Shown here one piece after another: positions 46,973 through 59,200 of a DNA stretch of 64,000 nucleotides. Numbering within the stretch: the stretch's first letter is position 1; every line of letters begins with the position of its first letter. This DNA comes from Anopheles merus (taxonomy: Eukaryota > Arthropoda > Insecta > Diptera > Culicidae): the NCBI RefSeq assembly GCF_017562075.2, contig NC_054083.1:45625269-45689268 (forward strand), read 5' to 3'. The position numbers and the translations under genes are program-made. The notes beneath the pieces were generated by a model, which worked only from the letters and a program-made list of their open reading frames with translations, searched no databases and had not been told where the DNA came from.

Positions 46973-48992
46973 AAGGTCCTCCGGTGTGTGTACAGCCTAC
47001 CGAGTCTCGAGCTTAGTTAGTGAATGGGTATTGATACAGGGATCGATCTGCATACTTCTCGCCAGTGAGCAATGGGGAAGAAGAATTAATAGAACTTAGT
47101 CAACAGTTCAAGTGTATTTTTCTCTCTCTCTCTTGCATTGATCGATTGCAACAGTGAGTGGGCAAGAAATTGTTGCCTCAAATGTGTGACGCTTACAGGC
47201 GACGCTTCTCCCTGCTCAATCAGCTGCTGAATGATATTGCTTTTTTTTCGGGGTGAAATTGTTTGCATCGTGCGATCAGAGCTGAAGGTGAAGAGGAGAA
47301 CTAATATCCTGAAATCAGGCCGTATCGAAATTAAACATAGTTTGAAGTTATCCAATAAGAATATTTATTTCTCTTGGCCCGTCTAATAAACATCATACCA
47401 TTTGTTGCGCAATTTTCATCAGAAACAGGAACCGGCAGTAACGCTCACTGCTAATCCAAGAAATAATCGAGTCAGAAGCTGGTCTCAAAATTTAGGACTG
47501 TTACATAATTGAAGAAACCATCCAACCAGCGGCATTGGTTGGCTTACAGGGCTTAACTGGGATATCAATTACTTGTGGAACAAAAAAAAAAAAAAAAACA
47601 CAAATAAAAACAGCCCAAAACTGCTCTCCCAGCAGAAACATCTGTATATTTAAAGTGGATGCCATCTTTAAAACGCTTCTTCGGTTAACGAAGTGATGCC
47701 AGGCAACTGCATCAAGGTTCCAGGCATAGAGATACACGCAAGAACAAAATATGTTGACACGGAAAGTATGTGTGTGCTGTAGCACGTCGAAACACAATCC
47801 CAACCGGGAGGTCCACCGAACCGAAATGACTATTCTCCAATTACAAAGGTTGGCCCTTTCTTGTTGTTGCTGTTTTTTTCTCTCGCAGTGCATGGGGTTC
47901 GTTTGAAGATTGCTATGTTACTATGGACAAAAGATAGCCAACGGTAATGGTGCAGCGATGAGGAAAACAACACACATTTCCTTCTTCTGCAGCGCTCCTT
48001 TCTGGGCAAGGCGCTTTGGTATGCTTTGACCGTTTGTTTTTACACTGATTTCTTGAGGCTTTCCTGTTTTTTTGTTTCCTGTCTGTTTCCGGCGTGAGTT
48101 GTGTGCCGTGGTTCCCGCCGTACAGCGTTTTAATCCTTATTTAGGAATGTCTCACAAGTATGCGGGAGAGAGAGAGAGAGAGAGAGAAATCCTGAAATTC
48201 CAATTTTCTCCAGAATAAAAGTTGAAAACGAAGCATTCCAGAGTACCTGCGTCAAGCGATCCGGTTGAACGTTCCAACTAGTTCCGAATCCCAGTAGGGT
48301 TGAAGATCTTCGTCACCCAAAAAAAACAAGCCTCACATGTGAAGTCGTATTAAAAATCGTAACAGCTTGAAGCTATTTAATATTTATTTTCCCTCCCTTT
48401 TTTGGGGGGCGGGGGGCACTTAATCGTCCAACCGGGGACAGGCCATGGGAAAGTCGTCGTGTCGTTTTATAGGATTTTTATTTAGCAAACCCATCCACTC
48501 CACCCACCAGGTGCCACCTCTTTCACACACTATTTCTCCTCTTTGCCCGTAAAGACATCGCACTTGGGACTCTGGACTTGGAATTGAGTGGCTGTGCAAG
48601 CGCTAGAACTGCTTATCCGGTTAAAGAATTTCGGTACCTCGGTGCACACGTTTGGCAGCGTCCTTTTGTGTGTGTGTGTGTGTGTCGTTGCCGTTGTTGT
48701 TGTTGTTGCTGCTGCTGCTGTCAACCCTCGCTCGCCAATTCCATCGGGCTCGTCAATTCCGGTTAGGTTAAAGTAAACGGCCACCACCGTTCACGAACGC
48801 TTATGTAAATGCTGTGCTAGCGCCGTGCTGAACGAGATGGAGCGTAGACGGGGAAGTGGTGAAAAAAAACCCGACACCACCCCGGTCTCGGAAAGAAGTT
48901 TTCCGAATGGATCCAAAAAGCTTACACGCTGTGCATGTGTGCCGTGCTGGGATGAAACCGGATTCTGGTGAAAGTACAAGGTGTGTTTGCAA

Positions 48993-49008
48993 GGGGGGGG
49001 GGGGGGGG
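48993..49008. repeat. G16 homopolymer
   Basis: Sixteen consecutive G on the plus strand. Confidence 0.9.
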
Positions 49009-49734
49009 AGTTAGCACGGGGCTGGATGGCCGGGTAGTTGTGCTAGTTTTCCGTTCCACTTAGCGCTGTCAAAAGCGCCATATAGTGCAGTGTACGCGTG
49101 ATGGTGGCGATGGTGACTGTGGAGCATCGCAGTGGATCGCAGAACATCGAGTGGGTTCTTGCCCGCATCGGTTCGGCTCCAGTGCAGCAGCTTTAAAGTG
49201 TGCTCAGTGAAGGATTAGTGTACTGCAGCGGGGTGGAGGTTCTTTAGTTTGATTAAACACTATTTTTGTGCTCTGTTGCGGAGAAATATTGAATGTTTTT
49301 TTGAGATTTGTATGGGTAAAACTGAGACATGCTTAAATAATTGAAGAATCTTCAAAATGGATAGGGAGAGCTTGTACTAAAAAACGCTAATTAAATTTTT
49401 TTAAACTTTGCAGTCTAGTACAAAGTCGTCTTGGTCTAAATACTTAAACGAGTACTATGAAAGAGAGTACTGCAGACGCGATTGCATGTTAGTACAGTTT
49501 AAACCAATTATGTCGCTCTTTTTACAACCCGCATTAACTGAACCACCTTTGCGTAACGTTCTGGGCGTGAAAATAGCCCACATTTGTTGCGCTGTCACTA
49601 AAGGGGATCCGGTTTTACAAAAGCAGCTCACAGAGAGCATCACGATTAAATGGAATAGGACGGGAATCCCTTTCCGATTATAGGCCACATTTACACCTAT
49701 CCTGGTATCTCGTTTATGTACCGTTTTCGTTCCA

Positions 49735-49772
49735 TCTCTTTCTCTCTCTCTCTCTCTCGCTCTCGCTCTCTC
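49735..49772. repeat. (TC)n microsatellite with CGC interruptions
   Basis: A 38-bp pyrimidine-rich TC tract with two interruptions. Confidence 0.85.
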
Positions 49773-52700
49773 CGTGAAACTCTTCCGTTACGTTCAATTC
49801 ATAAGCCATCATGCGCTGGTAATGGTTCATGGAGGTTCCATCCAGCTCCAGGTGCACTAGCTATGCTCTGGTTGGAGTTTTTTGGATCGTTGCTCCCGAC
49901 ATGTCCTGTGAGTGCCCATCCACTGTTGAGGTGGCCGGGGTGGCCCTAGAGCCAGAGTTTCCATCGACATCCCATTTGGCACAGGTTTGCAGCATTCCGG
50001 CGGGATAGCGCCTATCACGACCTCCACCAAAAAAAATACAGGCAGCCAGCAAGCTGTCACTCCCATCACCTATCGCGCTTGCATCGGATAATGATAGGCG
50101 TCCTTTCGTTTTGCCGAGCCGTAAAAAAACATGCGAACCAACTTTTCCCAAACACCCAGGTGCCTGGGTCGTAAAACTTTTTCCGACTTCCTGCCTCGGG
50201 GATAACCAACAAGCACAACAAAAAAACCCCTCCATCTCCACCTCCGATATGCAACGGGTTCGATAACGAATTTAGGTTCCGTTGAAGGTTTTTGTGGACC
50301 TCAGTTTAGCGTACGGGATAGCGGCCAATTCGAACCAAACTCGCACTCGGGGGATGCTTGCTTTCTTGCACTGGGTGTCGGGTTTTTTTTCTCTCTCTCT
50401 CCCCCGTAGGTGCATTTTGTCCATCTGTTACAACTCACCCAGGCAATGGTGAGATAAAAAGGAGAGCAAACAAAAAAAATGTTTCCAAAAAGGAAGGTTT
50501 TTGAAGGCACATAAACGATGCTGGAAACTAAACGGGATGAGCGAATCTGCTAACAGTAATGAAACGATGCCCTATGGATGGGAGGTGCTAATTTTCAAGA
50601 GCAGCATCCTTTCATTAACGTTCACTGAGAAACGCGTACATGTCGAGCAGAAGCTCATAAACGCTCAACGTAATCATCACACGGGAAAACGTAAAGGTGA
50701 AAATAGTCGAACTGGTCTTAATAAAGCTCGCGATGGATTTTCCGGGCGGCATGGTGGACCTGACAACCGTAACCAACCGGTTAGAAATTACCGGTTAACA
50801 CCTCAACAGGTTAGAAAGGGTGTAATTATACCTAGTTTTTACCATCCCTATCGGCATTGGAATAATCACGCTGACATGCAGTTGGACAAGAGCATGATAT
50901 TCATTCTTCACAGCTGAAGTTGCTGGAACGACAGCCCAGCAGCAGCGGGTTTTGCTAATCAACAAGCAGTGTGGTTGCAAAACCGGAAACGAATATCCAC
51001 CTTCCTTCGCCTTCGGGAAAGTCTTCAAATAACACTTATTTACATGCATATCCGAACGGAACACTGACGTCTGTTACGATGTTTTGAGCTGCCTGCTGCC
51101 TGGAAAGATCACAACTATCCCCATCGCACCGTGTCTGGTGGTGCTTGTTTCATCTATGCGTGTGTGTGTGTGTGTTGGCGATGATTGTGTATGTAAATTT
51201 CACATATCAATTTCAAAAGTTTATAACTTTATCGTTATCTTTAAGCTTTTTGTCGCACGTACGTTTGTGTTCAGCTGCTCATCCCGGTGTGTCGGTATGG
51301 GTGAGTTGTCGCCTTTTGCAATGGAAGGCGAACATGTCTTTTTCAACGCTCGTCGACCATGGTTACCATGGTGAATACCGTTTTGCAGCATTGGAAGCCG
51401 AGCGCTGCCAAAGGTGCTGTTGTGATGCGGTGGAAAGCTTCGTTTGGTCAAGCTCGGGCGCCCCGTGAAGCGCTCATGAATATAACAACAATATGTGATA
51501 AGGATAAGGATGATTATTCTAATGATAATTTTTCCCCATCGCCGCCACCGCTCCCTAAAGCCATCCCTGCATTCATCTTGTTCAGTTTTGCTTGGTGAAA
51601 GCCGAACCCTCAAATTTCCACGCGTCCAGGGGAAGGAAAGAGCGAAGACCGTGACCTCGTCCTTCGTTAGAAAATCGTCATCCTCGTTCCGGTGGCCAAT
51701 TTTTCGATCACCCCATGCTGGCGATGTGGTGTTTGGCATCTTCACCCAAAGCTCTGGGCTTAACGTTGTCCGCAAGCTTTGTGTTTGGAGGGTTGTTTAC
51801 TTTGCAGGAGGACTGGTTGCTGTTTAATATGTTGCAGTTTTTGGGAGGGTTTTTTTTACGGTGAATGTTATCATATAAAACCTCCCCTCGAACGGCGTGA
51901 TATTATTCCATGAAAGTAGAATAGAAATGGGATGCTCGGTGTTTTGGGCGTCGTTGTGGTCAGTCAAGGAAACAGCAAAAGAGCCAAGGCGTAATAAGAC
52001 GCATGGAAGGTGTCGCTTTTCACAACACTAGCTGTGAAAAAAGGACACCACACTGCCGAAAATGGAAAGCATGTTAACCATCCAATTTCGGAGGTAGGTG
52101 TAGTTTGCTTCCTCTTTCACCTTCTTTTTTTGTGTGAAAGGAAACCTCAAACGAACCAAGCGCTAGTGTCTCTATACGACAACCAGTGTGACGAGTGAGT
52201 GTGATAAATATCGTTATCCATCTTGAAGGATTTTCGTCGCTCATCAATTTGGAGCTCACCGTGTCGGAGCACTTTGTCGTGGCAGAAAGCTACACCGACC
52301 ACCGGGTCGGCCCCGTAAACTTAACCGTTCTGTGTTGGGGAAAGGCAGAAAAAAAAACCGAAAGACGCACTCACACCTTGGTGTCACTATCATGGGACTA
52401 AACTAGCATCACTACTCTACCCTGCGAGACGGGAAGAATCCGTTGATTTGCATACTGATTTTTATCATATTCAAATTCATTCATTCAATTTGTAGCCGTT
52501 TCTTCAAGCGAGTAAAGAGGGGAAACCGGTTGCAGTAGCATTTCTTTTGCAAATGGGAGAGAGAGAGAGAGAGTTGTCGGTCTCGGTTTGTCAGCGGTGA
52601 TGATAATGATAAGTGCCAAGTATCAGTTGGTCTCGTTCATCAACGCCAACAGTGGGTGAAGATGATCGTAGGAAGGGTTTTAGTTTTTGCCAGACGAATG

Positions 52701-52874
52701 ACGATATCCTTGAAGTGGGGTGATGGGTAGAATAAGCGTCCGGAAAACCGCACTCGACGTAGTGTGACAGCTCAGCGTTTGTGGGTGTATTGTCCGAGTG
52801 AGACATAAGTAGGAACTGCGTAAGAATTATGATAGCACAGAGAAAAAAGACTGTGTTTATTGGATGTAATTGAA

Positions 52875-52932
52875 GGGGTCATCCATAGATGACGTAACGA
52901 TGAAAAGTGTTACGTTATTTATGGATGACCCC
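52875..52932. mobile_element. 58-bp near-perfect palindrome resembling a tiny MITE or terminal hairpin
   Basis: The arms 52875-52898 and 52909-52932 (24 nt each) match in inverse at 22 of 24 positions, around a 10-nt loop. The arms begin GGGGTCATCCATA and end CGTAAC. As I recall, words of the type GGGGTCATCCATAAA are widespread in insect repetitive DNA, so this is probably a fragment of a DNA-transposon-related repeat. No clear target duplication could be fixed. It lies about 100 bp from the SINE. Confidence 0.6.
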
Positions 52933-53038
52933 ATCAAAACGTCAATTCAAGGTTTGGTTGTAAATAAAAGGATAAAGTCATGTGAAAATGTGTAAGTACA
53001 GTATTTAAAATGAATTCTTCAATGTATTTTCTGCATGT

Positions 53039-53268
53039 ACTTCAATTGGGCCGGTCTGGTGGTACAGTCGTCAACTCGTACGACTTAACAACACGCCCGT
53101 CATGGGTTCAAGTCCCGAATAGACCGTGCCCCCATACGTAGGACTGACTATCCTGCTATGGTAACAATAAGTCAATGAAAGCCAAGCTCACTTCACTAGT
53201 GGGTTCAAGCAGGCCTTGACCGACAGCGGTTGTTGTGCCAAACAAGAAGAAGAAGAAGACTTCAATTG
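53039..53268 (+). mobile_element. tRNA-derived SINE (SINE200-like) with 10-bp target-site duplications
   Basis: The body runs 53049-53258 (210 bp). It opens GGCCGGTCTGGTGG, has an A box TGGTACAGTCG (53060-53070) and a B box GGTTCAAGTCC (53105-53115), and ends in an AAG-repeat tail, the layout of a tRNA-derived SINE transcribed by pol III. The sequence agrees with my memory of Anopheles gambiae SINE200. Perfect direct repeats ACTTCAATTG flank it (53039-53048 and 53259-53268), showing insertion by target-primed reverse transcription using LINE machinery. Identical flanks and intact boxes suggest a recent insertion, perhaps polymorphic. Confidence 0.92.
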
Positions 53269-56200
53269 AACCATCAACCAACTGTATACCCTCGCTAAAA
53301 ACAATGGCCAAAAAATTCGCTTCCCCAAAATATTTGAACCTTTTTAACAAATGTCATAATTTTCTCCTCTATCATGTCGACCATCTCTAAACGACAAAGT
53401 TATGCTAATTCAATTAACACACACACAACTACGTGAACTGCAACCATTCCGTGCGACGAAGGGTGTTTGGTTTATCTCCTTGCCGACCAATTGAACCGCA
53501 GCACAGGGGGGGGGGGGGGTATTTTAGGGGGGTGAACCGTGTACAAAAATACCCCCAATTGGCACAATTGTTTTAAATGCATTAACTCACGTGCCGTGAC
53601 ATTTATCATGAGTGCGGGGTGTGTGTATGTAGAGCGGCAAGAGGGAGCATGGGTCATTCTGACCGAGGTACGTGATGTACGGCCGCTGGTTAGATGCGAA
53701 TAAGGATGCCCAAACGTTCCGGACGGGGCTATAAAAAGGGTCAGGAGTAAAAAAAAAAAAGGTATATGTTATAGGCCTATATTGTAGAATTTCAATTTTT
53801 GTCCTACTCTATCTCTCTCTCTTTTTAACGCTCTCTTCTAAAAAGCAAAGGATATTTAGAACCTCTCGCCCTCGTCTCCTGCGTTGGTGTTTTGCGTAAA
53901 CATTGAAATTAAAATGTAAATGACTTTGTTATTGCTAAACAAAGTTCCGTCCCGCATACCGATGCGTGCAAACACACTAAAAAGAGGTGTAGATGGGATC
54001 GGACAATTGGAGCGAGCCAACGCAGACACACACACCCAGGAGAAGAGGGGCGTCGCATTAGCAAACAGGGCGTAACGTAACGCAAGCAGTGTAAAGGATG
54101 GTCAGGAAGGTCGTAAAAAACACCGTGTTCGTGGTGGCGGCAGTGGGAAAATGATTCAAAATTTAACGGCACGGTTAGAGCTTAGATAAAGAGGAAAGGA
54201 CTGAGAGGGAAGTGCAGTGGTGCGCTCACCACGAATTAATTGTTCGTCGTGCCCGATTTCCAGGGCAGAAAGAGCAACAAAAAATGATTGCAGCGAATGT
54301 GAACTATTTACACAACAATTTGACGAATGTGAAAAGCAAACTAACCAAATTGAACCATCTGTGATTAAAAGCAAAAAAAAAAAAAATCGTGCACACACAC
54401 ACAATGCAAAACAAATAGCTTCAATTACGCAATAGAATATCGAAAGAGGACTTCAACGTCACCTCTGCTCCATTTGCAGACTATCACGGTTCTCGGTTTT
54501 GGTACAAAATATCACTCCACCGACTAATGGCGTTTGATCTCTGTTGCATTTTGCATACCACACAGCAACAACACTCCATTGCAATTTCCAACCCAGGAAC
54601 GGGTTCGATTTTGAATTGGGCTATCAGCTCCCCCTCCCCGCTCTTCCGTACTGTTCCGGTTCCGTTTTTCTCCACCTTCGCCTCCCTCACTGCTCGGCTG
54701 CTCGTGTGACACGGCGTCAAACGAAAATTGACAGTTTGCACAGCGACTGTCACATACGGTTGCATAGTAAACAAAGTAGAGCCGGGGCAGAGTGTGATTA
54801 ATTTGTCAATCACATCGCGTCCGGATGTGCTTTTGTGTGTGTGCATGAACGCCCTTAGTGGGGTGGGTGTGTGAATACATGTGTTGTTGATATCGCGCGA
54901 GCGCTTCCATCCTGAGGATAGGTAATGGTGAGTCAGTATTTGTGCTGCTACTGTATTATTTGTTCGCTTGTCAATCGTTGTTCCCTTTTTGCGAAAACAA
55001 CCCCCATTGCGTGGTCTATGTCTACGTGCTTCCTTCCCCTTCTTCGCCCAGGGTGTACCAGAGTTAGGTGACAAAGATGTATTACTAAGCGATCCTGCGA
55101 CTGGCGGAAGAAACTTCACCTTGTGCAGTTTCCCAAACAACAATTTCCCATTTTACCGCTAGTGAAGCCGGAGATTATGAATGCAGGAAGCGTCGCAAAG
55201 TGCAACCAAAGGACGCTAACGTTGCGAAGATGTAATCAGAACGTGCGGACAGATGTGTAAGGTGCATCGAGCAACCAGCTAGGGAGGTGGATCTCCTTTG
55301 CGGCTCAGGAATGGAAATGGAAGGCCACGCGGATGTTCGTGATGCTGCCGCCACCGGGCCATTGTTGACAGAGCCAGAGGTCGAAAAATGAATTGAAAAT
55401 CTTGCTTGTCATCTGGCACTTCGACATCGAACCGGAATACATACAGTGTAACACGCTTCGCCCTTTTGCATACACGCTTATTACACGCGAAGAAACATCA
55501 TCTCGAATGCACTTCGTCTGGCTACAAAAGAGAGCGAAAAAAAAAGGACGAGAACCAGTGGGTCGTGGTCGAACGCAGAATGGCATTCGTTCCCGCAATG
55601 ATTTTCCATCATACGGTTCAGCTGAAGCGGTCTCTTTTTTTTGTTCGCTCTTCGCCCGCACAAGGGCAACCACGAACGATCCCAGGAACGAACAAACGAA
55701 CGGCTTGGGAATCAAATTGATGAGCAGATGATGACAAAGTCGAACCCGTGCTGTGGATTCGATGGTTGGCAACCCTCAATGGGGGGGAGGGGTGGGGGGG
55801 TTGCGGTAAGGTAACTGACCTGCGTTTGAACAGAAAAATCGTGCTTTAAAATGGAGAAACGCAACAGAAAAAAAACGACAACGCCCTAACAGTGCTCTTT
55901 GCAGGTTTTTTACCGTTTCCCGGTCATTAGATGCGCCTGCGGAGAGGAGCGGGAGACATTTCGGAGACATTTCGAAACGATTCCGATGATTCTCGCATTG
56001 CCAATTTATGGGCCAATGGAAATTTGCATACGATCGTTTATTTTCTGGCTTTTTTTTTTTGGCTTGCAAAACGGAAAGCGACTTTTCTGTCGCTGGTTTT
56101 TTGGGGTCGTTCGGCACGACTATCGTTGTGGTCGTTGATGGGGCGAGGGCTAGAAAAAGTGTGAAATATCCCGAGGAAAGGTGATGATTGTGATATGGAA

Positions 56201-59200
56201 AAAAGGGCTCATATCGCTGTCCTCAGACAGTGCGCCGGTCTGTGTGACCCTGTTCGATTGAGGTAAAGCCATAAATTCATTCCAGATTTTTACAACCCCC
56301 CTGGGTTTATGGCCGAGCTGGTTGTAATACCGGTTCCGGTCTGTATCTTTTTTTTTAAAGAATAAGTTTCCATCAGACAATGGGACAAAGATTGCAAATG
56401 TTTGAACTTTCCCTGCGATCATTTGCCGATGGAGCGAATTATTCGATTCGCTTCAAGGTGTGTTTGTCTTTGGTCGGGCGAAACTTTGCACGGATAATCG
56501 TAATTAATTGGACGCCGGAAATGTTGAACCATAATTCATGCCGCCTGCCGAATCGATCTGTTATGATTTCGGATTAGAAATTATTCCACCGGTGAAAACG
56601 CAGCTGCATGTAGCTTGTTAAATTTTTCTCATTTGTAAACCATCGAACGTTGAGTTTTTTCCTTTTTCGTTTTTCTTTGCAGATTGTTACATTCGCTGCC
56701 CCCGCCGCTGAATTGCAGTAGGGATGATAACGAACGTCGAACTGTAAACCATCGCGCCATTGCGCCTCGATTTGCGACAGACCGATCCATTGCAATCGCA
56801 CTGACAGCTCGTCGTTTTGCTGCAATCAGTCGATCACATCGGTGTGCCCCATCCCAGAGCCGCGAGCAGATCCCAATTTAGCTTTCGTTTTAGCTCATCT
56901 CCGGTTCGAAAAGAGCATACAAGCATGCAGGTAAAGAAAGAGAGATAGACGGCATGAATCCACTGACTAGCTGGTGCTGCATCGCCGTTCACGGTAGCCG
57001 TGGATTCGATTAAATTAAATCATTTGAATATTTTAATCATTTTGGGGTAGGATCGATGCACCGTCAGAGCACCCTTTGGAAGAGCATGGCGAAGAGACAA
57101 CGCCCGTGCATGGATGTTGCGAAAACCTGCAGCACCATCGACCGTTAAGGCGGAAGGCGTAAAGGCTTACGCTTGCAGGGCAAAACTGGTGAAGATCCGG
57201 CGTGGTTATTCGCAAAGAAACTTTCCTTCGTTATTGGTACGTTAGGGGCGGAAAGCTGTGCTGTGCAGGCAAATTATGTGCAAAAGCACCGGGGAAGGGA
57301 TAAAGAATTTTCCATACCATCTGCGAAAATCACATATTTGCTGAAGGAAAACGAATGAGCTTCACGTACGGGGCAAACATGCGACGGGCAACTCGCTCCA
57401 GCGCACCGCCGAAGGAGCAATGGCGGTCCTTAGGACGCGCTGGGAAAAGAAGTTTCCTTCGAACGACAGTGCCATCCTCATCGCACGATTGAAGTGCCTT
57501 ACCCGGTTCTGGAAGGGCTTTCCCATTTGTTGCAGCTTGCCATTTCGGTTGAGAAATCCTGTCTCCCTCTCTCTCCTTCTTTCCCGTTCATTTGTTTTCA
57601 ACCGTACTGGCTGGAGCATGTTCTTCGTTTCGGTAGAAAACGAATTTAAAGGAAACAGTGCCAGCACCGGGGATGAGACGAGCTGGGCGACGTGAGCGCT
57701 AAACGAACTTTAGACACGGCGTACGATCCCGCCTGATGGTCGCTCCTCTTTGACGGGATCATCATTTCGACAACCCCGCGGGCTCGTTTGATGCGGCGGT
57801 GCCTTCTGCTGCTGTCGCTGCTGCTGCTGCTACTTCAACAAGCACACGCGTGAAGCACATCTTCAAGCAGCGATGACATGTGTTAGCACGAGGAGATGGG
57901 TGGCTTTTTTCCGCCTGCTCAATTTCTCCAGTGCGTCTTTCCCAGGATCGCACGGGTCTGCTGCCACACTTCTAGCTCCACCGAACCCGATCACCAACCG
58001 TCTAGAAAAGTAGCATTTTCATTCAAACAAGAATAAGCGAAATTCAACAAAACGAAAGAAGGAAACACGCGCGTTTAGAAGCCGGTTCGGAATTCGATTG
58101 AGTGCGCCAAAAGCCCGGACCAACGGCGAAGCGGATGAGAAAATGTTTAAGTTTATTGATATCGCTGAAAAGATTATGCGAATAACCGTTGATACGGGTG
58201 CGGGTTCTCTTGCGTTCCGCCTCCGGGACGGCGCACGGGAGCCGATGAACGGGAGAGACATCGAGAACGTCCTCGGTAGGATATCGTTTTGGTGAAGAAG
58301 GTAGAAGCAGCAAGGCAAAGGAAAAGGATTGCAAGATTGCCTTTCCAGGAAACGAATGCTGCTGGAAGGCTCCAACCGGCGGAAGGATATGGTGTGCTTT
58401 AGTCAGTCGAATGTACACCCGAACCGGGGGAAGCTGACGGCCGTAGGACCAGTGGAATATGATAAATATTTTAATAATCGTCCACCCCGATGATGACGCG
58501 CTGTTTGGTTTTGCGTAGGCTCGCGTTGACGAAGGGTTTCGGATGTAACCAATACCTCTCAGCTCGGTCGGTCGGTCGGTATTATGCGTACAGAAATCCC
58601 CTTACGCTTATGAACCGTTACGCTTACTGTAGCTTATAGGGCTTTTTTTCGCCCCGCCCCTGCGTACGGTTTGCGTATGTGTAAACGCCACTGGTGATGA
58701 TTCCTCTTTGAAGATGTCATGACACGATGCAAAGAGAGTGAGTAAAGGATATAGATTGTTATGACATCTGAATGAGAAGGGTTTTTTTTTTGCTATCCTG
58801 GGAAAGGCTTTGGATTTTGATTTCCGCTGATTGATATTTAACCTGTTTCCACGTTGGATGGTTTAACGTGTGTGTGTGTGTTGTTGGAAACGGGAGCTGG
58901 TTGATCGGGCTTCGGAACGACAACGAGGCGCTGTTATTAGGTTTGTATAATGTGTACATACTGAAGCAGGAAGTAGCAGTTACACTTATCTCCATACCAA
59001 CGCAATGAAACCTTGCGTGTGGCTCCATGCAATGTTGTTGGTGGCTCTTCAACATGTCATTGGTATCGAAGCGATCACTGTGAAGAGAATGGCCAATAAA
59101 AACGTAATTCAAAACTATGACAAAGGTTCATACTAGGCCATACTAGAAAGAAGCTGATAACCTTCACAACTAACCGTGACAGCTAATAAAGGCAAGTTCG

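Larger units (their letters stand above)
46501..52860. other. Non-coding, microsatellites and homopolymers
   Basis: The stretch holds a CA repeat, A17 (47582-47598), GA (48171-48187), GT followed by GTT/GCT triplets (48668-48720), G16 and CT tracts. Several open frames of 60-180 codons exist, but none has recognisable motifs or splice support. Confidence 0.5.
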
